From Bacillota bacterium (lineage in GTDB: Bacteria > Bacillota > Clostridia > Lachnospirales > Lachnospiraceae): 29,116 bases of DNA. The notes beneath the pieces are model-generated. The model was not told where the DNA came from and searched no databases. It worked only from the letters and a program-made list of their open reading frames with translations. Numbering within the stretch: position 1 is the first letter of the stretch; each line of letters starts with the position of its first letter. Shown in pieces: positions 7,780-16,873 of the stretch. A program made the position numbers and the translations under genes. The stretch covers positions 1 to 29,116 of the forward strand of contig JAEZKL010000092.1 of NCBI GenBank assembly GCA_023415475.1, written 5' to 3'.

Positions 7780-8757
7780 ATGGAGAAGATGGAAAAGGTC
7801 ATTAGTCAGAATAGAACGGTTCAGTCAAAGCTGTCTGTTGTAATTCCTGTTTATCAGGAGGGAAGTCATATTCGAGGTTCCATTGCTGTCATAGAGAAGG
7901 TTTTGATGGACAATCAGATACCCTATGAATTTGTGCTCATCGATGATGGTTCAAAGGATAATACCTGGTGGGAGCTGAAGAATATGGCGGAAACCAATGA
8001 GCATATCAACGCACTACGTCTGAGCCGGAACTTTGGCAAGGAATCTGCCCTTTGTGCCGGTCTTGAGTTTGCGGAAGGAGCGATGATCCTTGTGATGGAT
8101 AGTGATCTTCAGCATCCCCCTACACTGATTCCCGAGATGGTCAGAGCCTGGAGGGAAGAAGGCTATGATGTTGTGGAAGGTATAAAAAGCTCCAGAGGAA
8201 AAGAAAATTGTTTTTATAAAATTTGTGCGAAGTTTTTCTACTATATCATATATAAGACGGCGGACATTAATCTGGGGAAAGCTTCAGATTTTAAATTAAT
8301 GGACCGCAAGGTAGTGGAGGCATGGAAAGAGATGCCGGAGAGAGCAACCTTCTTTCGGGGAATGTCTGCCTGGCTTGGTTTCGATCGGAAGCAGATTAGC
8401 TTTGATGTGGCTGACAGGGTCAATGGCAAGACAAAGTGGTCCATCATACGATTAATGCGACTAGCAATTAATGCGATCACCTCTTATACCTCGGTGCCGC
8501 TGCATTGTATTACGGTACTCGGAATATTGATGTTTATCGGGGCTGTTATTTTGGGAATACAGACACTTTATATGTATTTTTCGCATAAGGCACTGAGTGG
8601 ATTTACTACCGTAATTTTGTTGCAGCTGATTATCGGAAGCTCCATCATGATCAGCTTAGGTATGATTGGGATCTATCTGACTAAAATATATAAGGAAGTT
8701 AAATTCAGACCGAGATATTTGGTATCAAACTGTATCAGAGGCGGTGAGAAGAAATGA
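7780..8757 (+). CDS. family 2 glycosyltransferase, polyprenyl-phosphate type (GtrB/DPM1-like)
   Basis: A 325-residue enzyme with a cytoplasmic GT-A domain: VVIPVYQEGSHI at 20-31, DDGSKDNT at 55-62, RNFGKESALCAG about 83-94, and the metal-binding DSDLQHPP at 107-114. Two transmembrane helices follow at about 235-265 and 275-305. This is the architecture of GtrB/ArnC-like enzymes, which move a sugar from a nucleotide donor onto undecaprenyl phosphate. AAAGAGGT lies 5 bases before ATG. Its stop overlaps the next gene by 4 bases (ATGA at 8754), so enzyme and GT-C-like membrane protein are coupled. The sugar cannot be predicted. No GtrA-type flippase is in the window. Confidence 0.88.
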   Translation: MEKMEKVISQNRTVQSKLSVVIPVYQEGSHIRGSIAVIEKVLMDNQIPYEFVLIDDGSKDNTWWELKNMAETNEHINALRLSRNFGKESALCAGLEFAEGAMILVMDSDLQHPPTLIPEMVRAWREEGYDVVEGIKSSRGKENCFYKICAKFFYYIIYKTADINLGKASDFKLMDRKVVEAWKEMPERATFFRGMSAWLGFDRKQISFDVADRVNGKTKWSIIRLMRLAINAITSYTSVPLHCITVLGILMFIGAVILGIQTLYMYFSHKALSGFTTVILLQLIIGSSIMISLGMIGIYLTKIYKEVKFRPRYLVSNCIRGGEKK

Positions 8758-10835
8758 TAGGTCTGCTCTTTATCTTTATTTCCTTCGGGTTAGGCTGGGC
8801 AATCTGTACCCTTGCATTTCCGAAGCTAAGTCAAATTGTAGAGACGGATTGCCTTAAGCGGAGAATATCCGTTAGTCCTTATATTCTCCTGTTACCGGCC
8901 TGGTATCTGACAGGAACTTTAGCCCTGACTTGGACAACCTATCTTATTGCTTATCTGAGCAGAGGTGCTGCAGAGCCGTTATTTTATGCCAATCTGATTG
9001 CAATGCCACTGGCACTGATCATTATAGTATGTGTATTTCTATATCGAAAGAGGCATAACTTGGCAGGCAGCGTTCCCTTCCTGTGTCCGGATGAAAAAGC
9101 AGTCACCCTTGAATTGTTTTTGCTGTTTGCTATTGTAGTACTGGCTAATGTCTTGATGTGGTTAACCTTCTTTGTAAGTGGTGAGAATTTATATGTCGGA
9201 GTATCCGTGTTCAGTGATTTCTCTCCCCATGTGGGGATGATACGATCCTTCTCCTATGGTAATAATTTTCCGACAACTTATCCTCATTACGCAGGCGAGG
9301 ATATCAAATACCATTTTATGTTCCAGTTTCTTGCGGGTAACCTGGAATACTTAGGTCTTAGAATTGATTATGCTTTTAACCTGCCAAGTATTCTAAGCTT
9401 TATCAGTGCATTTCTACTACTTTATCTGTTAGCAGTTAAAATCACCGGGAAGCTCGGAGCCGGTATCCTGGCATGTCTGTTCTTTGCCTTTCGAAGCTCT
9501 AAAACCTTATTTACCTACCTGACAGAGCTTCCGGAAGGGACAAGCATCTGGAAGGCTTTAACAGAGAATACTAATTTTATCAGTAGTACACCCAATGAAG
9601 ACTGGGGCTTATGGAATCTAAATGTATATTGTAACCAGCGACATTTGGCCTTTGGCCTGACTGCTATATTCTTTATTCTGCTTCTGTTCCTTCCACATAT
9701 ATATGATATGTTTGAGGACATCAAGAAGTTGCGTATGGAGACGCGGGAGCATAAGAAAAAGCATGGCAATATGAGCCTTCCTCAGAAACTGGCCGGTGGA
9801 CTTCGGGTAATATTTTTTACGAAGCAAGGCTGGGAGATTAGAGACTTAAGAACAGCGATTGCTGCAGGGATAGTGCTGGGAAGTCTTTCTTTCTTCCATG
9901 GAGCTGCGGTCATAGGCGTATTAACTATATTATTCATCATGGCAGTTATATCAAGAAGACGTCTCGAATACGTTATCATGGCAGTGCTTGCGGTATCCTT
10001 ATCTGTTTTACAGACAAAATTTTTTATACATGGTTCGGTAGTAACGACACAATTCTTTTTTGGCTTTATTGCAGAGAATAAGACTTTGTTTGGTGTGTTA
10101 TCCTACTTAGAGCAATTACTGGGAATTCTACCTTTGGTATTAGTTGTGGCACTTTGCCTGGAAAAGGGAGCAAACCGATACCTGCTATTAGCCTTTTCGG
10201 TGCCTCTTGTATTTGCGTTCACCATCTCTTTAACCATAGATGTTACCGTGAATCATAAATACATCATGATGAGCTGTATATTACTTGGAATTTTTGCGGC
10301 TGCAGTTGTTATGAAGCTCTTCGAGCGAAGGGAATGGATATCAGGTATTATAGGTTTCCTGCTGATATTTTTATTAACCGCGACCGGGATTTATGATTTT
10401 ATGACGGTTCTGCAAAAGAATACACCGGACTCAGCTATCGTACTTGAGCTGGATCATGAATTGACCGCTTGGATTGATGAAAACAGCAGATCACAGGATA
10501 TCTTCCTGACCTCGAATTATTCGATTAATCAGGTTGTGCTCGGTGGTGCGATGCTATATGAGGGCTGGCCATATTATCCCTGGTCCGCGGGCTATGATAC
10601 CGATTATCGCACTGCTCAGGTGAAGCTGATGTATGAAACGAAGACACCGGAGGAGCTTAGAGAGAGGGTGAAGGAGAACAACATACGGTATATTATTGTT
10701 GATAATGACAATCGTAGCAGTGAAGATTATGTTGTCAACGAAGCAAATATAAGCAGTACCTTTGAATGCGTCTATACGATAGGCGAGGATGAATGGAAGA
10801 CCTCTATCTATGATACTCAAAAGCCGCTTCAATAA
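8754..10835 (+). CDS. multi-pass membrane protein, putative GT-C-like glycosyltransferase related to DUF2298
   Basis: A 693-residue polytopic protein with roughly a dozen or more hydrophobic helices. A large extracytoplasmic loop at about 140-200 contains FSDFSPHVGMIRS with Asp155, followed by P.YAGEDIKYHFMFQF.AG; acidic residues in such a first loop are typical of GT-C enzymes using polyprenyl-phosphate sugars. A soluble C-terminal tail (about 560-690) has WIDEN, GWPYYPW, and TPEELRERVKENNIRYIIVD. Both loop and tail resemble the DUF2298 protein at 13001-15316. It overlaps the preceding lipid-sugar synthase by 4 bases, which suggests it uses that product outside the membrane. The enzymatic role is inferred from architecture and neighbours. 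Confidence 0.65.
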   Translation: MIGLLFIFISFGLGWAICTLAFPKLSQIVETDCLKRRISVSPYILLLPAWYLTGTLALTWTTYLIAYLSRGAAEPLFYANLIAMPLALIIIVCVFLYRKRHNLAGSVPFLCPDEKAVTLELFLLFAIVVLANVLMWLTFFVSGENLYVGVSVFSDFSPHVGMIRSFSYGNNFPTTYPHYAGEDIKYHFMFQFLAGNLEYLGLRIDYAFNLPSILSFISAFLLLYLLAVKITGKLGAGILACLFFAFRSSKTLFTYLTELPEGTSIWKALTENTNFISSTPNEDWGLWNLNVYCNQRHLAFGLTAIFFILLLFLPHIYDMFEDIKKLRMETREHKKKHGNMSLPQKLAGGLRVIFFTKQGWEIRDLRTAIAAGIVLGSLSFFHGAAVIGVLTILFIMAVISRRRLEYVIMAVLAVSLSVLQTKFFIHGSVVTTQFFFGFIAENKTLFGVLSYLEQLLGILPLVLVVALCLEKGANRYLLLAFSVPLVFAFTISLTIDVTVNHKYIMMSCILLGIFAAAVVMKLFERREWISGIIGFLLIFLLTATGIYDFMTVLQKNTPDSAIVLELDHELTAWIDENSRSQDIFLTSNYSINQVVLGGAMLYEGWPYYPWSAGYDTDYRTAQVKLMYETKTPEELRERVKENNIRYIIVDNDNRSSEDYVVNEANISSTFECVYTIGEDEWKTSIYDTQKPLQ

Positions 10836-10880
10836 AATTGGAACATGATAAATATATTATGGTAGCAGAGGAGAATTGAC

Positions 10881-11981
10881 ATGAATTACAAGTATGTAAT
10901 CGTTGGTGCCGGATTAGCAGGCTTAACTATGGCGGAGCGCATCGCAAATGAATTGGATGAGAAGGTTCTTGTGATTGAGAAACGGAATCACATCGGCGGA
11001 AATGTATATGACTCTTATAATGAAGAGGGTATTCTCATACACAACTATGGTCCTCATATCTTTCACACCAATGACAAGGAGGTGTATGATTACCTTTCCC
11101 GCTTCACAAAATGGAATGACTTCTGGCATAGGGTTCTCACCTATGTGGATGGTAATCTGGTGCCGATGCCGATTACTGTAGAGACGATCAATAAGCTTTA
11201 TAATTTGAATCTGGATTGTTCCCAGGTAGAGGATTTTCTGAAGAAGCAGGCGGTGGATATTAAGGAGATCAGGACCAGTAAGGATGTAGCTTTAAGTAAG
11301 GTCGGACAGGATATCTATGAAAAGATATTTGAGAGCTATACGAAGAAGCAGTGGGGCATTGATCCGAGTGAGCTGGACACCTCCGTTATCTCGCGAATTC
11401 CGATTCGCTTAAATCGTGATACCAGATATTTTGCAGACCGTTATCAGGGAATGCCTTCCGGGGGCTATACCAAGCTATGTGAGAAGCTGATCGCAAATAA
11501 GAACATTAAGCTTTTACTGAACACGGATTACAGAGAGGTTATGAAGGATATCACTTATGATACTCTGATTTATACCGGTGCTACGGATGAATTCTATCAT
11601 TATAAGCATGGCAGATTATCCTACCGTAGTGTGAACTTTGTCTTTGAGACCTATGATCAGGACAAGTTCCAGGAGGCTCCTGTAGTTAATTATCCGAATG
11701 ATTATGATTATACAAGAATAACAGAATATAAGCAGTTAACCTGGCAGCAGCATAGGAAGACTACGATCAGCAAGGAATTTCCCACTGCTGAGGGAGAGCC
11801 CTATTATCCTTTCCCGACCAAGGATTGCAAGGCACAATATGCACTCTACGAGGAGGAGATGAAGAAGGAAGATAAGGTTATCTTCTTAGGAAGACTGGCG
11901 GAGTATCGCTATTATAATATGGATGGCGTGGTGAGAAGAGCTTTGGATATCTTCGAGAGCAGAATTAAAAATACGAAATAG
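10881..11981 (+). CDS. glf: UDP-galactopyranose mutase
   Basis: A 366-residue FAD enzyme, the usual length for bacterial Glf, interconverting UDP-galactopyranose and UDP-galactofuranose in the cytoplasm. The N-terminal FAD-binding Rossmann motif VGAGLAGL is at residues 8-15, followed by IEKRNHIGGNVYD, NYGPHIFHTND, FTKWNDFWHRVLTYVDG and VPMPIT, all Glf hallmarks. The C-terminus has GRLAEYRYYNMDGVVRRAL, the FAD-contacting end. GAGGAG precedes the ATG by about 7 bases. Its place among glycosyltransferase genes says a galactofuranose-containing surface polymer or glycolipid is made here. The acceptor is unknown. Confidence 0.96.
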   Translation: MNYKYVIVGAGLAGLTMAERIANELDEKVLVIEKRNHIGGNVYDSYNEEGILIHNYGPHIFHTNDKEVYDYLSRFTKWNDFWHRVLTYVDGNLVPMPITVETINKLYNLNLDCSQVEDFLKKQAVDIKEIRTSKDVALSKVGQDIYEKIFESYTKKQWGIDPSELDTSVISRIPIRLNRDTRYFADRYQGMPSGGYTKLCEKLIANKNIKLLLNTDYREVMKDITYDTLIYTGATDEFYHYKHGRLSYRSVNFVFETYDQDKFQEAPVVNYPNDYDYTRITEYKQLTWQQHRKTTISKEFPTAEGEPYYPFPTKDCKAQYALYEEEMKKEDKVIFLGRLAEYRYYNMDGVVRRALDIFESRIKNTK

Positions 11982-12104
11982 TATTGTATAGGCAAGTTAA
12001 ACCATAACTATAAGAGAATAGATCCGAGAAATAAAATGGTATAGGGAAAAAATCCGTATATTTATTTGGATTTGTGGATAAACAGGATTGATGGAGGAAC
12101 TAAA
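11982..12104. other. intergenic gap between glf and the next glycosyltransferase
   Basis: About 120 AT-rich bases. No convincing terminator or promoter is seen; a TTGTAT/TATAAG pair has a 19-base spacer and is too weak to call. The genes are probably cotranscribed. Confidence 0.35.
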
Positions 12105-12848
12105 GTGGATAAATTATATATTGTAATTCCTGCTTATAACGAGGAGGCAAATATTAATCAGGTAATCAAGGATTGGTATCCGATCGTAGAGAAAATCGGC
12201 AATGGCAGCAAGCTGGTGATTATTGATGATGGCAGTAAGGACAAAACCTATTCCATCATGCAGCAGTATGCTAATGACCTTCCGGCTTTTGAACCGATTA
12301 CCAAACCAAACGGAGGTCACGGTGCAACGGTACTCTATGGCTACCATTATGCGATTAACGCGGGAGCGGATTATGTCTTTCAGACAGATTCGGACGGGCA
12401 GACCTTACCGGAGGAATTCTGGCCTTTCTGGGAGCAGAGAAGCGCTTATGATATGCTGATTGGACATAGAAGAGGGAGACAGGATGGTTTCTCCCGTGTC
12501 TTTGTTACGAAAACGCTGAAATTCGTGCTTTGGCTTTGCTTTCATGTTAGAATTACCGATGCCAATACCCCATTTCGATTGATGAAAGCGTCGACCTTGA
12601 AGGAACAGCTGAAGCAGGTACCCGAGAATTTTAATTTGTCCAATGTTATGATATCTGTGATATACGTACGTAAGAAGCTTCCGGTGAAATACATGCCGGT
12701 GACCTTCCGCCCCAGACAGGGTGGTGTAAATTCCATCAATATGAAGAAGATTATCCGGATTGGGAAACAGGCTTTTGTTGACTTTAGAAGAATAAACAAG
12801 AATTTGTATCTATTCAGAACAGCAGGAATATTTAGAAATAGGACTTGA
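12105..12848 (+). CDS. family 2 glycosyltransferase, DPM1-like without membrane helices
   Basis: A 247-residue soluble GT-A enzyme: YIVIPAYNEEANI (5-17), DDGSKDKT (41-48), KPNGGHGATVLYGY (67-80), the metal site TDSDGQT (94-100) and DANTPFRLM (152-160), then RPRQGGVNSINMKKI near the end. The GTG at 12105 is chosen because GGAGG lies at 12093-12097; a TTG at 12066 is before that site. It probably transfers a sugar to polyprenyl phosphate or to a glycan intermediate. Oddity: residues about 237-247 (FRTAGIFRNRT) are encoded by the first copy of the palindromic repeat at 12815, so the original C-terminus has probably been replaced by the repeat. Confidence 0.87.
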   Translation: MDKLYIVIPAYNEEANINQVIKDWYPIVEKIGNGSKLVIIDDGSKDKTYSIMQQYANDLPAFEPITKPNGGHGATVLYGYHYAINAGADYVFQTDSDGQTLPEEFWPFWEQRSAYDMLIGHRRGRQDGFSRVFVTKTLKFVLWLCFHVRITDANTPFRLMKASTLKEQLKQVPENFNLSNVMISVIYVRKKLPVKYMPVTFRPRQGGVNSINMKKIIRIGKQAFVDFRRINKNLYLFRTAGIFRNRT

Positions 12849-12966
12849 ATGCTTGCATTCAAAGGACTATTTCTAAATATTACTGTTGGGATGACCCAGA
12901 ACAGCAGGAATATTTGAAAATAGGACTTGAATGCTTGCATTCAAAGGACTATTTTTAAATATTACA
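12815..12966. repeat. two-copy tandem palindromic repeat, 82-base period
   Basis: Copy 1 (12815-12884) and copy 2 (12897-12966) match almost throughout. Each folds into a long hairpin: outer arms AATATTTAGAAATAG and CTATTTCTAAATATT in copy 1, inner arms TTGAATGC and GCATTCAA around TT. In copy 2 the left arm reads AATATTTGAAAATAG and the right CTATTTTTAAATATT. One G-C pair has become A-U and one A-U a G-U, so pairing is kept. AACAG and CTGTT add pairs outside the stem in copy 1. Copy 1 covers the end of the upstream gene. No transposase is nearby. Confidence 0.9.
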
Positions 12967-13000
12967 GTAATTTATATTAAACGTAGAGGGAAGTAAGAAA

Positions 13001-15316
13001 ATGAAGAAGATAGCTTATTCGATGATAGCAATTATACTTTTACTCATAGGAAGGTGGATGCTGCAGGGAGACTATATTCCGTTTCTACAGTGGTGGGCTG
13101 CAGTTGCAGGGATCGGAATTATATTTCTTCCGTTAACTACCATATTATTTGCCAACTTTCATGATAAGGGTTATTTATTTTCAAAGGTTATCGGAATTGC
13201 GGTTACCGGTTACCTGATGTGGCTTTTTTCTTCCCTTCACCTGATGAAGTTTACCACAACCTCCAGTATTCTTTGCGTTGTAATCAGCTTAGTCCTGAAT
13301 GGTATCTTGCTCCTATGGCAACATAAGAAGAGAACTTCGCCGGTGGATTATGCAGCAATCTTCGGAAGGGGAGGTGTGTTTGATACAGTAATCGTCGAAG
13401 AGCTGATGTTCTTTGCCGTATTTCTACTGTTTACTTATATCCGTTGCTTCAAACCGGAAGCTTACGGGACAGAGAAATTTATGGATTACGGCTTTATGAC
13501 CAGCATGCTGCGCAGTGATTACATGCCGCCACAGGATTTTTGGTTCTCCGGTACGAATTTGAATTATTATTATGTTGGGCAATATATGGCAGTCTATCTT
13601 ACCAGAATTTCCTTTGTACAGGTATCCGATGCTTATAATCTTATGCTGATGATGGTAGGAGCCTTTACTGTGGTTCTACCATATTCCATCATATATAATG
13701 TAACGCGTCGTTTTCTTGTGGATCAGGAGAAGAAGAGAAGGTACCTTCCTGCTCTGAGCGGTTTATTAGCCGGAGCCGGGGTCTGTATTGCGGGAAATAT
13801 GCATTATCCAACCTTCAAGTGGGTGGAGCCTGCCGTACGGAAATTCTTCGGGATAGAGGCAAGCGATAAAAAGTATTGGTTCCCGGATGCAACCAGATTC
13901 ATCGGATATCATCCCGAGACCTCAGACAAGACAATTCATGAATTCCCGGCTTACTCCTTTGTGCTTGGAGATTTACATGCGCATGTGATTAACATCTTTT
14001 TTGTACTGACTGTCCTTGGATTACTGTTTGCATGGCTGTCAGGAAGAGACAGCATTAAGGAGCAGAAACCCTCAGTACTTAAGGAGGTATTTCATCCGGC
14101 AATCATTGTGATTACTTTTTTTATCGGACTTTTTCATACAACTAATTTCTGGGACTTTCCGATTTATGTTGTTGTTGCAGGTGGAGTTATTCTATTTTCC
14201 AACCTTGTTGTATATAATTTTAGAGGTAAAGCATTTTGGTTGACAGGCTTACAGGGTATCTTTGTATTAGCGGCATCTACTCTGGTGTGTCTGCCCTTTA
14301 CCTTGAACTTTGACCAGATTTCAACCAACATCTGTCTGACGGTCGCACGTACCCCGATCAATCAAATGATCATTTTGTGGGGCTTACCTGTCTTTGTTGT
14401 AGCTTGCTTTATCGGTTCCCTGATTTCTAATCATAAAAGGAACGGGAATTGTATGGGTGTAGATAAAGAAATAAAGCTTGAGAATAATGACACCAAGGCT
14501 GAGCGAAAAAAAAGACAACCTGTTCTCTTTCATTTTCTGGCTGACTTGAAGCCATCCGATTTATATGTTGTTGTTCTTGGATTATGTGCAATCGGTCTCA
14601 TTCTGATACCGGAGGTTATCTATGTACAGGATATCTATTCCGGTGATTATAAGCGTGCCAATACGATGTTTAAGCTTACCTATCAAGCATTTATTATGTT
14701 TGGCCTATGCTTTGGTTATATTCTGACCAGACTATTATGTTTTGGCCGCACTTTGCGTCAGAGATGGCTGGCAGGAATCGGAATGGCTTTGTTTTTGGTG
14801 TCACTGACCTATTGTCAGAACGCAGTAAATGCATGGTATGGCAATATTTTTGACCGTTCCGGTTATGAAGGCTTGGATGCCACGGCATTTATGGAAAGCA
14901 CCATGCCGGATGATGCTATGGCAATACAGTGGCTGAATGAGAATGTAACAGGAACACCTGTATTACTGGAGGCGAATGGGGACAGCTATACTGATTATCA
15001 AAGAGTATCGGTGATGACGGGACTTGTAACACCTCTTGGCTGGCGTTCCCACGAGTGGCTATGGAAGGGTGACCCCTCACTACTGGATGCCCGTGCTACA
15101 GATATCGAGACCATCTATACCTCCTTCGATGAGGAGGAAGTGTTGGATCTGATCGATAAATATAATATTTCGTATATCTACGTTGGTAAACTGGAACAGG
15201 AGAAATACGAGACGATAAATCATGAACTACTAAGGATGCTTGGAACTGTGGTCTTTTCCAGCCCCATTACACAGGATAAGTCTTATGAAACTTATATTGT
15301 CCAAATAAACTACTAA
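13001..15316 (+). CDS. DUF2298 (YYY-type) polytopic membrane protein, putative GT-C glycosyltransferase
   Basis: A 771-residue membrane protein with many hydrophobic helices. DUF2298 hallmarks are FMDYGFMTSMLRSDYMPPQD with Asp162, then SGTNLNYYYVGQY (about 183-195), EFPAYSFVLGDLHAHV (HxH at 326-328) and NFWDFP. A soluble C-terminal tail has QWLNEN, LLEANGDSYTDYQR, GWRSHEW and YNISYIYVGKL. The family is of unproven function; its fold and Asp/His-bearing outer loops resemble polyprenyl-phosphate-sugar-using GT-C enzymes. A ribosome site AGAGGG precedes ATG 13001. It shares loop and tail patterns with the 693-residue protein at 8754, suggesting two related transferases in one pathway. The role is inference. 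Confidence 0.82.
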   Translation: MKKIAYSMIAIILLLIGRWMLQGDYIPFLQWWAAVAGIGIIFLPLTTILFANFHDKGYLFSKVIGIAVTGYLMWLFSSLHLMKFTTTSSILCVVISLVLNGILLLWQHKKRTSPVDYAAIFGRGGVFDTVIVEELMFFAVFLLFTYIRCFKPEAYGTEKFMDYGFMTSMLRSDYMPPQDFWFSGTNLNYYYVGQYMAVYLTRISFVQVSDAYNLMLMMVGAFTVVLPYSIIYNVTRRFLVDQEKKRRYLPALSGLLAGAGVCIAGNMHYPTFKWVEPAVRKFFGIEASDKKYWFPDATRFIGYHPETSDKTIHEFPAYSFVLGDLHAHVINIFFVLTVLGLLFAWLSGRDSIKEQKPSVLKEVFHPAIIVITFFIGLFHTTNFWDFPIYVVVAGGVILFSNLVVYNFRGKAFWLTGLQGIFVLAASTLVCLPFTLNFDQISTNICLTVARTPINQMIILWGLPVFVVACFIGSLISNHKRNGNCMGVDKEIKLENNDTKAERKKRQPVLFHFLADLKPSDLYVVVLGLCAIGLILIPEVIYVQDIYSGDYKRANTMFKLTYQAFIMFGLCFGYILTRLLCFGRTLRQRWLAGIGMALFLVSLTYCQNAVNAWYGNIFDRSGYEGLDATAFMESTMPDDAMAIQWLNENVTGTPVLLEANGDSYTDYQRVSVMTGLVTPLGWRSHEWLWKGDPSLLDARATDIETIYTSFDEEEVLDLIDKYNISYIYVGKLEQEKYETINHELLRMLGTVVFSSPITQDKSYETYIVQINY

Positions 15317-15389
15317 ATGAGCTTTTCGTGACTCCGTGAAAAGTTAATATTCATAAGATAGAAGTAGTTGAATGATAAGGAGTGTCATT

Positions 15390-16709
15390 ATGAACAAAAA
15401 ATTATTTAAAACCTTCCGTCTGCGCTGTTTTGCTATATTGCTAATTATTGCCGCAGCCTTGGTACTGACAGGAGCACAGAGAATTTTGGCTGCTGAACAA
15501 ATAAAATCACCTTATCTGATTAAGGTAAACCGTTACCATAATACAATTACGATTTATGAGCAGGATGATACGGGTGAGTATACTGTTCCAATCAAGGCGA
15601 TTACCTGTTCGGTAGGTTCATACTCACGGACGATAAAAGGTACCTTTGCTCTAAAGGAAAAGTATCGATGGAAAGCTTTGATGGGCGATGTCTGGGGACA
15701 GTATTCAACACGGATTGTAGGCGGTATTCTATTTCACTCGGTTTATTATTATGAGAATAATAATCCTGCTTCACTGGCAACTGCGGAATACAATAAGCTT
15801 GGTAAAGCGGCTTCTCATGGCTGTATCCGTTTGACGGTTGCGGATGCAAAATGGATCTATGATAATTGCCCCTCCGGTACTTTGGTAGAGATTTTTGATG
15901 ATAAAAGCTCTCCGGGTCCCTTGGGAAAACCGAAAACGATAAAAATTGATAAAAACGTACGTTGGGACCCAACCGATCCGGATGAACGGAATCCTTATCT
16001 GTCCCCTCTCCCGAAGCTGGTAGGTGTAGAAGGTAAGAACCTTGAATGGGGAAAAACCATTGATCCGATGGAAGGAGTAACCGCATTTTCCTCGGCCGGT
16101 CAGGATATCACCAAGGATGTTTTAGTGGAGGGTGAGATCAATCCTTATGTTGCAGGGGAGTATAAACTCACTTATTCCGTTGAGGATGAGTTTGGGCGTA
16201 TAAAGATAAAAACGGCACGATTTATCGTGGGTAAATGTAAGGATTCACCCATCATTATAGGGGTAAGTGATAGAATAGTGGCGAAAGCAAGTCAAATTGA
16301 TGAGGAATATGCAGCGTCCGATATCAAGGTGTATTGCGGTAAGGAGAGACTGGATCCAAAGCTGCTTCAGGTGGACATAGAGAAAAAGAGCGACGTGGAA
16401 TATTACATAACCTATGTGGTTGATCTGGGCCAGGATAATGTAGAAACAGAGCATGCAACCTTTTATGTTGATAATATTGCCCCATCGATGACTGGGATAG
16501 CTGATAAAGTCATTACACCGGAGGTGACACTTACTCAGGAAGAGGCTCTTGCCGATGTTACTGTCCTGGATAACTATTCAAGTCTTACGGTCGATGATAT
16601 CCAGGTAACATTGGAACAGACTGAGGAAGGTTATTATCTGGTCACATATACGGTTGCTGATGAAGTCGGTAACATATGCAGTATCCAAGCTAAATATTAT
16701 TTCCAGTAG
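15390..16709 (+). CDS. secreted L,D-transpeptidase (YkuD) with Ig-like repeats
   Basis: A 439-residue exported enzyme that makes 3-3 peptide cross-links in peptidoglycan or attaches proteins to it. A signal peptide with KKLFKTFRLR and a hydrophobic core covers residues about 1-35. The YkuD domain (about 40-170) has FHS at 115-117 and the catalytic SHGCIRL at 142-148 with Cys145. Three Ig-like segments follow (about 205-285, 286-365, 366-439), each ending in a Y.(V/L)TY.V.D pattern, resembling DUF5011-type modules. ATG 15372 precedes the ribosome site; AAGGAG at 15377-15382 fits ATG 15390. It closes the glycan cluster and is followed by a terminator. Confidence 0.9.
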   Translation: MNKKLFKTFRLRCFAILLIIAAALVLTGAQRILAAEQIKSPYLIKVNRYHNTITIYEQDDTGEYTVPIKAITCSVGSYSRTIKGTFALKEKYRWKALMGDVWGQYSTRIVGGILFHSVYYYENNNPASLATAEYNKLGKAASHGCIRLTVADAKWIYDNCPSGTLVEIFDDKSSPGPLGKPKTIKIDKNVRWDPTDPDERNPYLSPLPKLVGVEGKNLEWGKTIDPMEGVTAFSSAGQDITKDVLVEGEINPYVAGEYKLTYSVEDEFGRIKIKTARFIVGKCKDSPIIIGVSDRIVAKASQIDEEYAASDIKVYCGKERLDPKLLQVDIEKKSDVEYYITYVVDLGQDNVETEHATFYVDNIAPSMTGIADKVITPEVTLTQEEALADVTVLDNYSSLTVDDIQVTLEQTEEGYYLVTYTVADEVGNICSIQAKYYFQ

Positions 16710-16826
16710 GATAGTGTGAAAATAGGATTTTAAAGAGCAAAAACTAATTCATAGGGCAGGCATGTTATGCTAGTGAAATACTATGTTTGAAGCATGAATT
16801 AAGAAGAGAATCTGTTAAACGATATG

Positions 16827-16860
16827 AAAGAGCTCCACTTTTTTGGAGCTTTTTGGTTTT
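16827..16860 (+). terminator. Rho-independent terminator after the L,D-transpeptidase gene
   Basis: AGCTCCA (16831-16837) pairs with TGGAGCT (16844-16850), loop CTTTTT, followed by TTTTGGTTTT. It separates the glycan cluster from the citrate synthase promoter about 20 bases further on. Confidence 0.85.
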
Positions 16861-16873
16861 CAAACCCGGTTTG

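Noticed and set aside
15322..15343. Hairpin CTTTTC/GAAAAG after the DUF2298 gene as a terminator
   Set aside because: Only 6 pairs with a 10-base loop and no T-run; does not support termination before the transpeptidase gene.
15601..16086. Minus-strand 161-codon frame inside the L,D-transpeptidase gene
   Set aside because: Antisense to the catalytic domain, low-complexity translation and no ribosome site.
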